Positions 25,561 through 35,108 are shown, counted from the first letter of the stretch. The stretch: DNA of 64,000 nt from Paenibacillus mesophilus (GCF_005938385.1 NZ_VCRA01000003.1:496001-560000), one strand, 5' to 3'. Made by a program: numbers and translations. Notes: generated by a model from the sequence alone, not told the origin.

Positions 25561-26970
25561 TTACTGGTCCTGCTTCGCGCTTCGATTCGCTTCGCGCAGC
25601 GCCCGTCCGATTCCTCGGCTCACCGCTTCGCCGTCCTGCAGACCGGTCCAATACAGCTCTACTTCTTTCTGCATCGCAAACAATTCCCGGTTCGTTACCG
25701 GCAAATGCTCCAGCAGCCGGAACGTCGCAATGATCTCGCGGAATAGATCGAACCGGTGCGGACGTTTCCCCTGCATCTTCTCCCCTTGCCATTCCGCGGC
25801 AGCCCGGTGCGACGGGATACTGAACGTATTTTGCCGGATCAACGTCTGGGCTTCCCGTGAACCGAGATAATCGGCCAGCAGACGAGCCGCATCCTTGACG
25901 GCCGATTTGCGGTTGACGCTCACCCCGATAATCGTCAGCATCGTACGATTCTCCCGGAGTGCGGGCAGAGGGGCTAAGTCGAACGAAAAGCCCGCCTCTT
26001 TAAGCCGGTTCATCGCAAAATAAGTCGTCATGATCATCGAAACTTTGCCGTCCAGAAACCATTCGACCGTCGTACCGTCCCGGCCGGACAGCATCGTCGG
26101 AAACACATCCGGCCGGTTGATCAATTTGCGGCATACGTCCAAGCACTCCGTCAGCCTATCCACCGGGAGACGATACTCGCCGTCGTCATCGGGCTCGAAC
26201 CGGATCCCGCTTTGGAACAGAAAGACCGGCCATCGATTGCGGGAAAGCAGATGAAAGCAGAAGCCGAACCGTTTGTTTTCCACAGACAGTTGTTCCGCAA
26301 GCCACAGCAGCTTATCCCAAGACCAGCCGCTCTCCGGCTCGGGCAGATTGCCTTCCCTCAGATGGTCCAAGTTGTAGCAGAGCACGAGCGGAGAGAACAT
26401 GATCGGCTTGACGAGCAGCTTCCCGCCGTCCATGAAAGGCTCAGTCGTGAACGGATAATAGTCCGGGCTCGAATCCATCGGCTCGAGCAGCTCTTCCTTC
26501 GTCCCGGCGGACAGCTCGCGGAACGTATTGTAGTTCATCGTCACGGCGTCCAGCAAACCCGCATTCATCTGTTCCTGGATATATCCGGCATACGAGTTCG
26601 TCGGAATCGTAATGGTCTGGACGAGAAGTTGGGGATGAAGACGATGAAACTGCTCCAGCAGACCGGACAAATCCGTTTCGTTGTCGGTCGTATTGTACAC
26701 GCCGAGCTTGATCACCTGCCGTCCCTCCGACGGCAGACCGAGCACCTTGTTGCCGACACGGGGGATTTTGACGATCAGCCCTTCTTGGACAAGAATGTCC
26801 AATCCTTTGCGCACGGAATTATTGCCGAGCCGGAACCGTTTCTCCAGATCGCTCTCGGACGGCAGGCAGTCGCCGACCGGATGTTTGCCGGAAGCGATCT
26901 CTTCGCGCAGCGTCTGGATCATGTCTTCGATGCGCGAGCGCGAGTTTTTGCGGACTACTTTATTATGCAT
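25561..26970 (-). CDS. GntR-type HTH fused to a solute-binding-protein domain (regulator)
   Basis: Residues 1-80 form a GntR winged HTH (IEDMIQTLREEIASG; LGNNSVRKGLDILVQEG). Residues about 90-465 resemble a family 1 extracellular solute-binding protein (FDLAPLPAL; KDAARLLADYLGSREAQTLI) but no signal peptide is present, so the SBP fold is used inside the cell as a ligand sensor. ATG 26970 follows GAGG. It lies upstream of the PL6 operon on the same strand, separated by a terminator, and is the likely regulator of that operon. Confidence 0.88.
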   Translation of the reverse strand: MHNKVVRKNSRSRIEDMIQTLREEIASGKHPVGDCLPSESDLEKRFRLGNNSVRKGLDILVQEGLIVKIPRVGNKVLGLPSEGRQVIKLGVYNTTDNETDLSGLLEQFHRLHPQLLVQTITIPTNSYAGYIQEQMNAGLLDAVTMNYNTFRELSAGTKEELLEPMDSSPDYYPFTTEPFMDGGKLLVKPIMFSPLVLCYNLDHLREGNLPEPESGWSWDKLLWLAEQLSVENKRFGFCFHLLSRNRWPVFLFQSGIRFEPDDDGEYRLPVDRLTECLDVCRKLINRPDVFPTMLSGRDGTTVEWFLDGKVSMIMTTYFAMNRLKEAGFSFDLAPLPALRENRTMLTIIGVSVNRKSAVKDAARLLADYLGSREAQTLIRQNTFSIPSHRAAAEWQGEKMQGKRPHRFDLFREIIATFRLLEHLPVTNRELFAMQKEVELYWTGLQDGEAVSRGIGRALREANRSAKQDQ

Positions 26971-27053
26971 GAGGTTACCTCGCCACCGTTAGTATTCGTT
27001 CGTTTCGTTGCAGAGCCGGATCTCGTCCGATTATCGCCGTCTTACGCGCATGC

Positions 27054-28286
27054 TTATCCGGCTCTTTCCCGCCCCGCCTTGCCGGAAGCCGCTTCCGCCC
27101 TGCCGCCGCGAACTTTTCCGAGCTGTGTCGCGAGAAACAAAATAAACAGAAGCAGGACGATCCCGATTCCGATGACCGAGCCGTTTACGGATACATGCAT
27201 TTCCGTCAAGGTTAAGTAAATGGCCAAGCCGGAGACGGTCAGCGCATTCTCGACGAAGTTTTGCACGGCGATCGTTTTGCCCGAACCGATCATATCTTTG
27301 CCTTCCTCCTGCAGCATCGTATTAAGCGGAATGACGAAAATCCCGCCGAACAAGCCGGTGAAAAACAGCAGCGTAACCGTCAGCCAGAGCGAATGAATCA
27401 GCGTAGCGACCATGACCGTCAGCACCATCGCAAGCCCGAAATAAAAAGCCCGGTGGAGCTTGCCGGCCGGCACCCATTTCGGCGTCACGAAGGCGCTTGC
27501 CACGACGCCGAGCGCGGTCACTCCGATAATCATCGACTGCTGGTCGGTATCCGTTATCCCTAAGTTCAGCGGCAGCCAGGCGATCAGGGCGATTCGGAGC
27601 ACCGACGCGGTCAACCAGAACGAACCGGTGCCGATAAGCGAGAACCGGCTCTTCGGATGGCGGAACAGCTTGCCGCAATCGCTGAAAAATTGGCGGGCCT
27701 CCGCCCCGTATTTCAAGCTCTTGTTCCCGCTCCGGGCCGGCACGAGCAAGGTCATGCCTAGCGAGACGAGATAGACGCCAAGGCAAGTCAGAATAGCCGG
27801 CAAATCGGAGCTTTGCGCCAAGAAGCCGCCCGCTACGGTACCGAGCAATATGGCGAGAATCGTCGAGCCTTCCACCTTCGCATTCGCCCTCAGCAGTTCG
27901 TCCTCCGTCCGGGTCAGCTCGGACAAAATTCCGTATTTCCCCGGGGAGTAAACGACCGCACCGATACCGACGAACAAGTAGCACAGCACGGGAGGAAAGC
28001 CGAACAGCAGAAGGGCGATGCCCGTCGCTTTCAGAGCGTTCCCGAGCAGCAGGACGTGAGACTTCGCGTTCCGGTCGGCAAGCGCGCCGACGATCGGAGC
28101 GAGCAGGACGTAGGCGCACAGAAACGCCATCTGGATGTAAGCGACCGTGCCGTCCGGATTTTCAACGCCTTGCCGTTTCACCATGCCTACGATCAAGAAA
28201 AAGTTCAAATTATCCGCAAACGCACTCAAAAACTGCGTAAGCACGACCGCATTCAGCGGCGACAACCCCAATTTACGAGACGGCAA
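27054..28286 (-). CDS. lplT: LplT-like lysophospholipid transporter (MFS)
   Basis: The 410-aa, twelve-helix major facilitator protein carries LplT-type segments: QFLSAFADN near residue 13, VVYSPGKYGILSELT at about 108 and AKVEGSTILAILLG. In E. coli LplT flips lysophospholipids inward so that Aas can reacylate them. An Aas-like enzyme is encoded at 17760 in the same window, supporting this over a drug-efflux role. TTG 28286 follows GGATGGGG at seven bases. The Arg/Lys-rich C-terminal tail is cytoplasmic. Confidence 0.8.
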   Translation of the reverse strand: MPSRKLGLSPLNAVVLTQFLSAFADNLNFFLIVGMVKRQGVENPDGTVAYIQMAFLCAYVLLAPIVGALADRNAKSHVLLLGNALKATGIALLLFGFPPVLCYLFVGIGAVVYSPGKYGILSELTRTEDELLRANAKVEGSTILAILLGTVAGGFLAQSSDLPAILTCLGVYLVSLGMTLLVPARSGNKSLKYGAEARQFFSDCGKLFRHPKSRFSLIGTGSFWLTASVLRIALIAWLPLNLGITDTDQQSMIIGVTALGVVASAFVTPKWVPAGKLHRAFYFGLAMVLTVMVATLIHSLWLTVTLLFFTGLFGGIFVIPLNTMLQEEGKDMIGSGKTIAVQNFVENALTVSGLAIYLTLTEMHVSVNGSVIGIGIVLLLFILFLATQLGKVRGGRAEAASGKAGRERAG

Positions 28287-28371
28287 CGAATGACCCCATC
28301 CTTTCGCGCGGACCTATTCTATAATTAAGAAAATGTTACCATGCTTTCTATTGTAGCAGGAACTGGCGAAA

Positions 28372-28397
28372 GGGCCAAAGCAGATTTGCTTTGGCCC
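28372..28397. terminator. Hairpin downstream of the ABC exporter pair
   Basis: GGCCAAAGCA and TGCTTTGGCC form a perfect ten-base-pair stem around GATT, 21 bp beyond the stop at 28419. The minus strand continues with CTTTCGCC, a weak U tract, so termination may be partial. Confidence 0.55.
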
Positions 28398-28418
28398 CGT
28401 GAAAATGGGAGACGATCG

Positions 28419-30239
28419 TCAGCCGCGGTACCACGCCGCCTGCGCTCGGAACATGGCGGCGTATTCCCCTCCGGTCGCAATAAGCGAATCGTGGGAGCCT
28501 TCCTCGACGATCGTCCCGTCCCTCATCACGACGATCCGGTCGGCGAAGCGGGCCCAGCCCAGCCGATGCGAAACGAACAGTACCGTCCGGCCTTGCGCCA
28601 GCTCGCGGAACGAGCGGTACAGCTCGGTCTCATGCTGCGGGTCGAGCGCGGCCGTCGGCTCGTCAAGCACCAGCAGCCGTGCATCCCGTACAGCCGCCCG
28701 GGCAATCGCTAGCCGCTGCCATTGTCCGCCGCTCCTATTACGACCACCTTCCGATAAGAGTCCGACCTTGGCGTCCAGTCCGCCGGACGTCTGGTCCGGC
28801 ACTTCCGCCCCCGCCGCCTTCATCGCTTGGCGTATCGCCTCATCGGTGCAAGCATCATCCGGCAAACCGAAGCCGACATTGTCCCGCAAAGTCGTCTCGT
28901 ACCGGACGTAATCCTGAAACGCGGCGGAGACGGAGCGGCGCAGATGAACCGGCTCCAGCTCTTCGTAGTCCGTTCCGTCCCATTCGATTCGTCCGTCCGT
29001 CGGCCGGTATAAACCGAGCGCGAGCTTCGCGAGCGTGCTTTTCCCCGCTCCGTTCTCTCCGACCAGCGCAACCGTTTCGCCCGGATGGAGCGTCAGCCGT
29101 ATTCCGCGAAGCGCCGGTTCGGCCGCGCCGCAATACGCATAAGTGACATCCACGAACTCGATTTTCCCGCTATCGCCCGGAGTGAGGAGCTCATGCGGCG
29201 AAACGGCGCGCATGACGGGCTCCTTCAGAAACTCGGCCAAATCGACTATTTTGGCGCTCTGGATATACATCTTCCCTACCGGAAAAGCCGCTCTCCCCGA
29301 TATGCCATGCGCCTGCCGCATCGCCTGGATTACGATTACGATCGCTCCCGCCGACATGCCTCCCGATTTCATCTGCAAGACCATCCAGACGATCGCCCCG
29401 AACAAGGAGACGATTTGCACAGTCGACACGATGATGCCTCGACGTATTTCCCTGCGGTTCGCATTGCCCCGCAGCTCAAGCGAATGGAGCATTCCGCCGC
29501 TCCATTTGTCGATCAAGTAACCGATCGATCCGCCGATACGCATATCCCGGACCGTTTCCGGCTTCGCGATCGCCTCTCGCAAATAATCCGCCTGTCGTCC
29601 CGAAGCGGTCAAGTCCCGGTTAACCCTCCGTTTCACGATATCCGACTCCAATCGGATATAAAACGAAACGGCAAAGGCGGCGGCAAGCAGCGCGCAAACG
29701 AACGGACCGGCAATTGCGGCGACCGCCAGCAGCCCGAACAGCTCGAACAGCAGCCGGAGCAAGGCAAAGGCGTTTTGCAGGACGCCCGGCAGTTCGTCCC
29801 CGGCCACGCTCCCGGCCCGCCGAAGCCTGTCATAATAGACCGGGTCGTCCATCCGTTCCAGCGGAACCGCGACGGCCCGCTCATGTACCGCCGATTGGAC
29901 GAGCAGCGAGGACCGGTTGCGGAATCCGGAATCTGCGATCGTTTGCAGAGCCGTCAAGATTACGCGGAGCAGCGCCGCGCCGGTGAATAGCGCGAGCGGC
30001 GGCAGCGCCAGCCGGGCCAGCTCCCGCCATTCGCGTCCCTCTCCGTTTACGAACAGATCGATCAATTGCTTTTGCGCCGCGTAAGCCGGAACGAGAAGCG
30101 CGCCGAGCAGCAGCGGAATAGCGAGCCATACCGCCGTAAGCGCAGGCATGCTTCGCCCGATCCGGACGAATATCGGCAATACTCCGCGCAAGATGGACCC
30201 GAAAGAGTTCGTGTTCAACAGTCCGCTCCTTTCACTCAT
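28419..30239 (-). CDS. ABC exporter subunit (permease-ATPase fusion), second of pair
   Basis: The 606-aa protein has about six membrane segments in the first 330 residues and an ATPase domain with Walker A GENGAGKST, signature RSGGQWQRLAIARA and Walker B LLVLDEPTAALD. It probably forms a heterodimer with the preceding gene product and exports an unknown substrate. ATG 30239 overlaps the upstream stop; TTG 30218, seven bases after an AAAGGAG site, is an equally good start. The motif set is complete, so ATP hydrolysis is expected. Confidence 0.88.
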   Translation of the reverse strand: MSERSGLLNTNSFGSILRGVLPIFVRIGRSMPALTAVWLAIPLLLGALLVPAYAAQKQLIDLFVNGEGREWRELARLALPPLALFTGAALLRVILTALQTIADSGFRNRSSLLVQSAVHERAVAVPLERMDDPVYYDRLRRAGSVAGDELPGVLQNAFALLRLLFELFGLLAVAAIAGPFVCALLAAAFAVSFYIRLESDIVKRRVNRDLTASGRQADYLREAIAKPETVRDMRIGGSIGYLIDKWSGGMLHSLELRGNANRREIRRGIIVSTVQIVSLFGAIVWMVLQMKSGGMSAGAIVIVIQAMRQAHGISGRAAFPVGKMYIQSAKIVDLAEFLKEPVMRAVSPHELLTPGDSGKIEFVDVTYAYCGAAEPALRGIRLTLHPGETVALVGENGAGKSTLAKLALGLYRPTDGRIEWDGTDYEELEPVHLRRSVSAAFQDYVRYETTLRDNVGFGLPDDACTDEAIRQAMKAAGAEVPDQTSGGLDAKVGLLSEGGRNRSGGQWQRLAIARAAVRDARLLVLDEPTAALDPQHETELYRSFRELAQGRTVLFVSHRLGWARFADRIVVMRDGTIVEEGSHDSLIATGGEYAAMFRAQAAWYRG

Positions 30240-31998
30240 ACCATAATGCCTGCATCCGGAACATTCGGCTGTATTCGCCGCCAAGCCGCATCAATTCGTC
30301 GTGGGTTCCCTGCTCGGTGATTCGGCCGTCCTTCAGCACGAACAGCCGATCCGCTAGCTTTGCGGCCCCGAGCCGATGCGTGACGAGCAGCGCCGATCGG
30401 CCTGCGGTCACGCGCATAAACAGCTCGAAGGCATCCTTCTCCGCTTGAGGGTCGAGCGCGGCCGTAGGCTCGTCGAAGAAGACGAAGTCCGCGTCGCGCA
30501 GCAGCGCTCTGGCCGTCACGATTTTTTGCCATTCGCCTCCCGACGGCTCCAGCCCGCCGAATGGCGCACCGAGCTGCATGTCGAGATCGCGGAGCTTACT
30601 CCCCGCATCGAGCAAGGCGGCTTGCATATCGGGGTCGTTGCGGATTGCGGACAGCTTGCCGAGCGCCACATTTTCCCGCAGCGTCACATAAAGCTTGGCA
30701 AAATCCTGGAACACGGCGGAAACAGCGCTCCCGTCCGCCGCTCCGGGTCGTCCGCACGTTTGCCTCCCCTCCGCGTCCCGCCGCCATACGACTTCTCCTC
30801 CGGACGGTGTGTACAAGCCTGCGAGAAGCTTTACCAATGTCGATTTGCCAGATCCGTTCTCGCCTACCAAGGCGGCCCGGCAGCCGTGCGGGATTTCGAG
30901 ACTGACACCGTTAACGGAGTCTCCGTCCGCACCCGGGTAGCGGAACCGAAGTCCGCGGACTTGCAGCAGCATTCCGCTTGCCCGTCCGATATCGCTATCG
31001 CCCTGAAGCGACACCGCTTCCGAACCGCCCGGCCGCTCATCCCGATCCGGTAATTCTCCCTCTTCTTCAAGCGCCGTATAGGCCCGAAAATCTTCCCATT
31101 TCATACTCTGCCTGCGCAAGGTCGCTCCATCGGCGATAATGCCGGGCAGCTGCGAGACGAGCATCGTCACGGATAAGAATAAGACGGAGAAGTCTCCCGC
31201 CGAAAGCTTGTTTGCCCCCGGCAGCAGAACGAGCAGCGCTACGAGAAGCCCGCCGACGAGCGCCAGCAGCAGCTCCGGTCCGATTTTGCGAAGCTCGGAG
31301 GAACGAACCGCTTTCCGCGTCTCTTCGGATTGACGATCCGCCAAGCTGCTCCACCTATCCGCGAGAAGTCCCCCCAGCCCGAATAGCCGGATTTCTTTGG
31401 CCGCGTCCCTTCCCGTCATCAGCCCGGCGTAATAAGCGAGCAGTCTGCGGTCCGGCGTTTGTGCGCGTAGCAGCTTCTCCAGGCTTTCCGCCGAGCGGCC
31501 GGAGACTGTCGACACAAGCCATGCCGAAGCGCAGAAGGCGGCTGCCGGTATCCACCCGCCGTAAGCCAGCATAATCGCGAGCAAGATCGCCGCACGTAAA
31601 AACGATTGCGTCAATTGTGCTCCTATGTTGAACGTTTCGTACAAGGAAAATTGCAAAGCCCGCTCCCGTAAATTTTGAACGGCCGGCGATTCAATCGCCG
31701 CGAGCGGTAAACGCCCGGTTTTCCGCAAAACGATCCGCTGTCCTTCGAGCGTTCCGATCTCGTTCAGACGCGTCTGGGCCATCGGGACCGGCACTCCTAG
31801 CGCAATGTTGTTTGCCGCCATAAGCAAGGCAAGCCAAGCGGCAGCCGCTAGTATCGGCCCGATCGGTTCTTGCGCCGTCCATGCCTGAACGCGGTCGACC
31901 AGCGATTTGACGAGCCAAAGTTCTATAGGCAAGACCGGCAAACCCAGCAGTAAGGCCGCCAGCAGCACGACAACCGGCTTCCGTTCCGCCCGATACAA
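30232..31998 (-). CDS. ABC exporter subunit (permease-ATPase fusion), first of pair; start unresolved
   Basis: The 588-residue frame contains membrane segments over residues 5-300 and an ATPase domain with Walker A GENGSGKST, signature PSGGEWQKIVTARA and Walker B FVFFDEPTAALD. TTG 31998 is the first standard start, but it has no ribosome binding site. The in-frame sequence before it (KSFRDAASI) looks like genuine exporter N-terminus. A GGAGG and an ATG at 32047 sit upstream in another frame, separated from it by an AAAAA run. Either a non-standard start or a one-base change is involved. Confidence 0.82.
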   Translation of the reverse strand: MYRAERKPVVVLLAALLLGLPVLPIELWLVKSLVDRVQAWTAQEPIGPILAAAAWLALLMAANNIALGVPVPMAQTRLNEIGTLEGQRIVLRKTGRLPLAAIESPAVQNLRERALQFSLYETFNIGAQLTQSFLRAAILLAIMLAYGGWIPAAAFCASAWLVSTVSGRSAESLEKLLRAQTPDRRLLAYYAGLMTGRDAAKEIRLFGLGGLLADRWSSLADRQSEETRKAVRSSELRKIGPELLLALVGGLLVALLVLLPGANKLSAGDFSVLFLSVTMLVSQLPGIIADGATLRRQSMKWEDFRAYTALEEEGELPDRDERPGGSEAVSLQGDSDIGRASGMLLQVRGLRFRYPGADGDSVNGVSLEIPHGCRAALVGENGSGKSTLVKLLAGLYTPSGGEVVWRRDAEGRQTCGRPGAADGSAVSAVFQDFAKLYVTLRENVALGKLSAIRNDPDMQAALLDAGSKLRDLDMQLGAPFGGLEPSGGEWQKIVTARALLRDADFVFFDEPTAALDPQAEKDAFELFMRVTAGRSALLVTHRLGAAKLADRLFVLKDGRITEQGTHDELMRLGGEYSRMFRMQALWYE

Positions 31999-32204
31999 AA
32001 TCGATGCGGCATCGCGAAAACTTTTTGCAACGACGATATTCGTTCATCCTCCGATTCATGAAACGACTTGAAAGCTGTTCCATTATATCGGCAGCCTCGC
32101 CCGGCGGCCATGGAAAAAACGGTTGAAACCGTACTTTCGGCATTGACATAGCGCACAACGGATGATAATTTATTTGAAATATCCATAAAAAGGGAGGGCC
32201 ATCA

Positions 32205-33014
32205 ATGGAATCTAACGTTGCACGCAGCAGGGCCGAGCTTTCCGGAAAAGCGACAAATGTTCTGGATATACGAACAGTGGCCTCCTCTCACAAAAGGTTG
32301 GCGGAGCTGCTTACCGAAGGGATGACGGTTCTAGATGTCGGTTGCGGTACGGGAGCCATAACTGGCGGAATCACCGAAATAGTCGGTCCGACAGGGCGTG
32401 TTGTTGGAATCGACAGTAATCCGGCACTTATCGAAAAAGCCAAGCAATCGTTTGGCGGCACTAAAGGACTGGAATTTGTAGTCGGCGATATATTCAACCT
32501 TCCTTACAGAGATGAGTTCGATATCGTTACTTCTGCACGAGTCCTGCAGTGGTTATCCAATCCGTCAGAAGCTTTGACAGTATTGAAAGCCTCGGCCAAA
32601 CCGGGCGGACTGATCTTGATTCTCGATTATAATCATGAAAAGATAAATTGGGTACCGGAGCCTCCTGTAAGTATGAAATCCTTCTATTCCGCATTTTTAA
32701 AGTGGCGTTCCGATGCGGGGATGGATAATGCGATAGCCGACCATCTTCCAAGCTTATTCGAAAAGGTCGGAATCAACGAAATAAAAATCACCTCTCAACA
32801 TGAGAAAGTGAATCGGGAGGATGTCGGCTTTCATTCCGGCATAAGCATTTGGGCGGACGTGTCTGCCAGCAGAGGGATTCAAATGGTGAAGGACGGGTAT
32901 ATAACGGAGAATGAACGCGCCGCCGCCGAGCAGGAGTATCGGGAATGGATTCAAGATGCGGCCCTGTCGCAAACGTTGTATTTATTGGCGGTCGAAGGCC
33001 GCAAACCTGATTAA
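32205..33014 (+). CDS. Class I SAM-dependent methyltransferase
   Basis: The 269-aa protein contains the SAM-binding motif VLDVGCGTG at about 43, an acidic motif II region (GRVVGIDSNP) and the post-motif DIVTSARVLQWL. Substrate unknown; the fold is that of UbiE/menaquinone-type or small-molecule methyltransferases. ATG 32205 follows AAAAGGGAGGG. It is divergent from the ABC exporter pair. By eye it is less GC-rich than its neighbours, a possible sign of separate ancestry. Confidence 0.88.
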   Translation: MESNVARSRAELSGKATNVLDIRTVASSHKRLAELLTEGMTVLDVGCGTGAITGGITEIVGPTGRVVGIDSNPALIEKAKQSFGGTKGLEFVVGDIFNLPYRDEFDIVTSARVLQWLSNPSEALTVLKASAKPGGLILILDYNHEKINWVPEPPVSMKSFYSAFLKWRSDAGMDNAIADHLPSLFEKVGINEIKITSQHEKVNREDVGFHSGISIWADVSASRGIQMVKDGYITENERAAAEQEYREWIQDAALSQTLYLLAVEGRKPD

Positions 33015-33027
33015 TTCCAAATGAAAC

Positions 33028-33059
33028 GCCAAAAGACAGCACGACAGCTGTCCTTTGGC
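33028..33059. terminator. Bidirectional terminator between methyltransferase and Gfo/Idh genes
   Basis: GCCAAAAGACAGC and GCTGTCCTTTGGC pair with one mismatch around ACGACA. The plus strand continues ATTATTGTTATT; the minus strand continues GTTTCATTTGG. Confidence 0.75.
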
Positions 33060-33080
33060 ATTATTGTTATTAGGCCTTTT

Positions 33081-34052
33081 TTACACCGTAACCGCACCGC
33101 GCTCTTCCGCAGCCCGATACGCGGCGATGGTGAATGCCAGTGTCCGCATCCCGTCGGCGTAGTCGCACAAAATCTTATCGCGCGAGTTCGAAGCGACCGC
33201 TTCGACGAACGCCTTATCCTGCTCGTAGGCCGGGTCCTGCTTGGAAGTAATCGTCACGTTTTGCGTGCTGTCGATGATCGTGAGCACTTTCCCGTTCCCC
33301 GTCAATTGCAGGAAAAAGTCCGGCCCGATAAATTTGATTTCCGAGCCGCTATGGAACGACGACACGCAAGATTCCGTAATCGTGCCGACCGCTCCGGTCG
33401 CAAGCGAGAACGTAACGGCTCCGGCATCCGGGATCGTCGCTACCGGATTGAGCGTCTTGATCGTATTGTTGCCGAATTGGGCGGTAACTTCCTTGTACTC
33501 CCCGGCCAAGTAACGGATCATATCGATTTGATGCGTAACCGCGTCGCCCAGGTTGCCGTTCGACATATGTTGCTGGCTCCACCATGGAGCCGGATGGGAG
33601 CCTCCGATACGGAACCCTTGGATCAGGTGAATCGTTTTGCCCTCCAAATATTGCTTCGCCTTCTGTACCGTATCGTAATAACGCAGCACGTAACCGACCG
33701 AGTTTAGCACACCCGCTTCGCGAACGGCTTGACCTTTGCGGGCCACCGATTCCATCTCCAGCCCGAGCGGCTTCTCCACGAAGATGTGAATGCCCCGCTT
33801 GGCCGCGATTTCCTCCAGATCTCCCCGGGCGAACTGCGGCACGCATATAAATACGGCGTCGATCTCGGCCGGATTGAGCAGGGCGTCCGCGCTTTCCGCG
33901 ACGCGCGCGCCTACCGAGGCTGCAGCCTGCTCGGCTCCTTCGGTATTCAAATCGAAGACGCTGACGATTTTGGCAAGCTCCACTTTCTTCAATGCATTCA
34001 GGTGGCTTTTGGCGATACCGCCCGCACCGATCATTCCGATTCTGACACTCAT
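33081..34052 (-). CDS. Gfo/Idh/MocA-family oxidoreductase A
   Basis: The 323-aa protein has an N-terminal Rossmann fold (IGMIGAGGIAKSHLNAL) with the conserved VEKPLGLEM motif at about 95 and a C-terminal alpha/beta substrate domain (SHPAPWWSQQ; GNLGDAVTHQIDMIRYL) carrying the usual catalytic His/Asp region. The family oxidises or isomerises sugars and inositols with NAD(P). It lies 36 bp after a second family member; the two probably catalyse successive steps in the cytoplasm, regulated by the divergent AraC gene. Confidence 0.9.
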   Translation of the reverse strand: MSVRIGMIGAGGIAKSHLNALKKVELAKIVSVFDLNTEGAEQAAASVGARVAESADALLNPAEIDAVFICVPQFARGDLEEIAAKRGIHIFVEKPLGLEMESVARKGQAVREAGVLNSVGYVLRYYDTVQKAKQYLEGKTIHLIQGFRIGGSHPAPWWSQQHMSNGNLGDAVTHQIDMIRYLAGEYKEVTAQFGNNTIKTLNPVATIPDAGAVTFSLATGAVGTITESCVSSFHSGSEIKFIGPDFFLQLTGNGKVLTIIDSTQNVTITSKQDPAYEQDKAFVEAVASNSRDKILCDYADGMRTLAFTIAAYRAAEERGAVTV

Positions 34053-34088
34053 GGCGTTAACCCGACCTTTCGAATTAGAAATAAAAGT

Positions 34089-35108
34089 TTATTTGGCAAG
34101 CGGAAGCGTCACGCTTTTGCCGGTTGCAATCGATTCGTCAATGGCGAACGTGACTTCCATCGACTTGTAAGCGTCGAAGAAATCGCAGCGCGTTGTCTTC
34201 CCGCTGCGCAATGAATCGATGAAGTCATCGATTTCTTCCACGAACGGATGGTGCGAGACGTCCCCGCTGTCCGGCAATATCGTCGGAATCGTCGCGTAAT
34301 CCTTCTGTCCAGGCAGCTTGTGGCTGAACAGCTGGTTGTTCATGATCGCACCCTTCTCGCCGAGCAAGTGCACGTTGAACTTATAAGGCGTCTTGCATTC
34401 CAAGGAGGACGATACTTTGCCGATGCCGCCGTTCTTCAGCTTGAAGATGGCGATCGCATTCGGGTCGAACTCGTACTCGGAGTCTTTCCACGTATGGCAG
34501 GCGTATGCGGTTACTTCGGTAATATCCCCCGCGAAGAAGCGGACCGCATCAACCGCATGGCAGCCGGCCGACAGCATGCTGCTCCCGCCTTGCGCCTTCG
34601 TCCGGCTCCACCGGTATTGTCCGTACTGGGGACCTACATGATGCCAGTAATCGATCTGGGCCATGTATACCCGTCCGATCGCGTCGTCGTCGATCAGCGC
34701 TTTCGTATTGGCGAATGAAGGATTCCAGCGAAGGACGAAGCTGACGGTCGTATGTACGGGATTTTTCTCCAAAGCGTCGGCCATGCTCCATAAGCCGGCG
34801 CGGTCCATCGCGAGCGGCTTCTCCATCACGAGATGCTTGCCGTGAAGTGCGGCCAGTACCGCCTGCTCCGGACGCAAATCCGGGGTCGTGCACAAGACGA
34901 CCGCATCCACGTCGGGCGATTTGACGGTCTCTTCATAGCTCGCGGAAACGCGCGCATCAATTCCTAGCTCGGCCAGCCGGCTCTTCGCGTGCTCCGTATT
35001 TTTGCTGACGACCGCCGAGACAACCGCATCCGGACGTTTCGCAATCGCTTTCAAATACTCCCCGGCAACCCAGCCGGTCCCGACAACGGCAAAACGCAAC
35101 GCTCCCAT
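34089..35108 (-). CDS. Gfo/Idh/MocA-family oxidoreductase B
   Basis: The 339-aa protein has a Rossmann N-domain (VVGTGWVAGEYLKAI), VMEKPLAMD at about 95, and a C-domain with GGSSMLSAGCHAVDAVRFF, where the Cys-His pair occupies the catalytic region. It is first in a two-gene operon with oxidoreductase A and is divergent from an AraC regulator 437 bp away. Substrate unknown; a monosaccharide or inositol is likely for this family. ATG 35108 has AGGAGGAG upstream. Confidence 0.9.
   Translation of the reverse strand: MGALRFAVVGTGWVAGEYLKAIAKRPDAVVSAVVSKNTEHAKSRLAELGIDARVSASYEETVKSPDVDAVVLCTTPDLRPEQAVLAALHGKHLVMEKPLAMDRAGLWSMADALEKNPVHTTVSFVLRWNPSFANTKALIDDDAIGRVYMAQIDYWHHVGPQYGQYRWSRTKAQGGSSMLSAGCHAVDAVRFFAGDITEVTAYACHTWKDSEYEFDPNAIAIFKLKNGGIGKVSSSLECKTPYKFNVHLLGEKGAIMNNQLFSHKLPGQKDYATIPTILPDSGDVSHHPFVEEIDDFIDSLRSGKTTRCDFFDAYKSMEVTFAIDESIATGKSVTLPLAK

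Noticed and set aside
26212..27219. Plus-strand frame of 335 codons opposite the GntR-SBP gene
   Set aside because: Antisense to a well-supported gene and without start signals or recognisable motifs.
28419..33014. ABC exporter pair plus methyltransferase as a RiPP or antibiotic cluster
   Set aside because: No precursor peptide, modifying enzyme or protease was found, and the methyltransferase is divergent.
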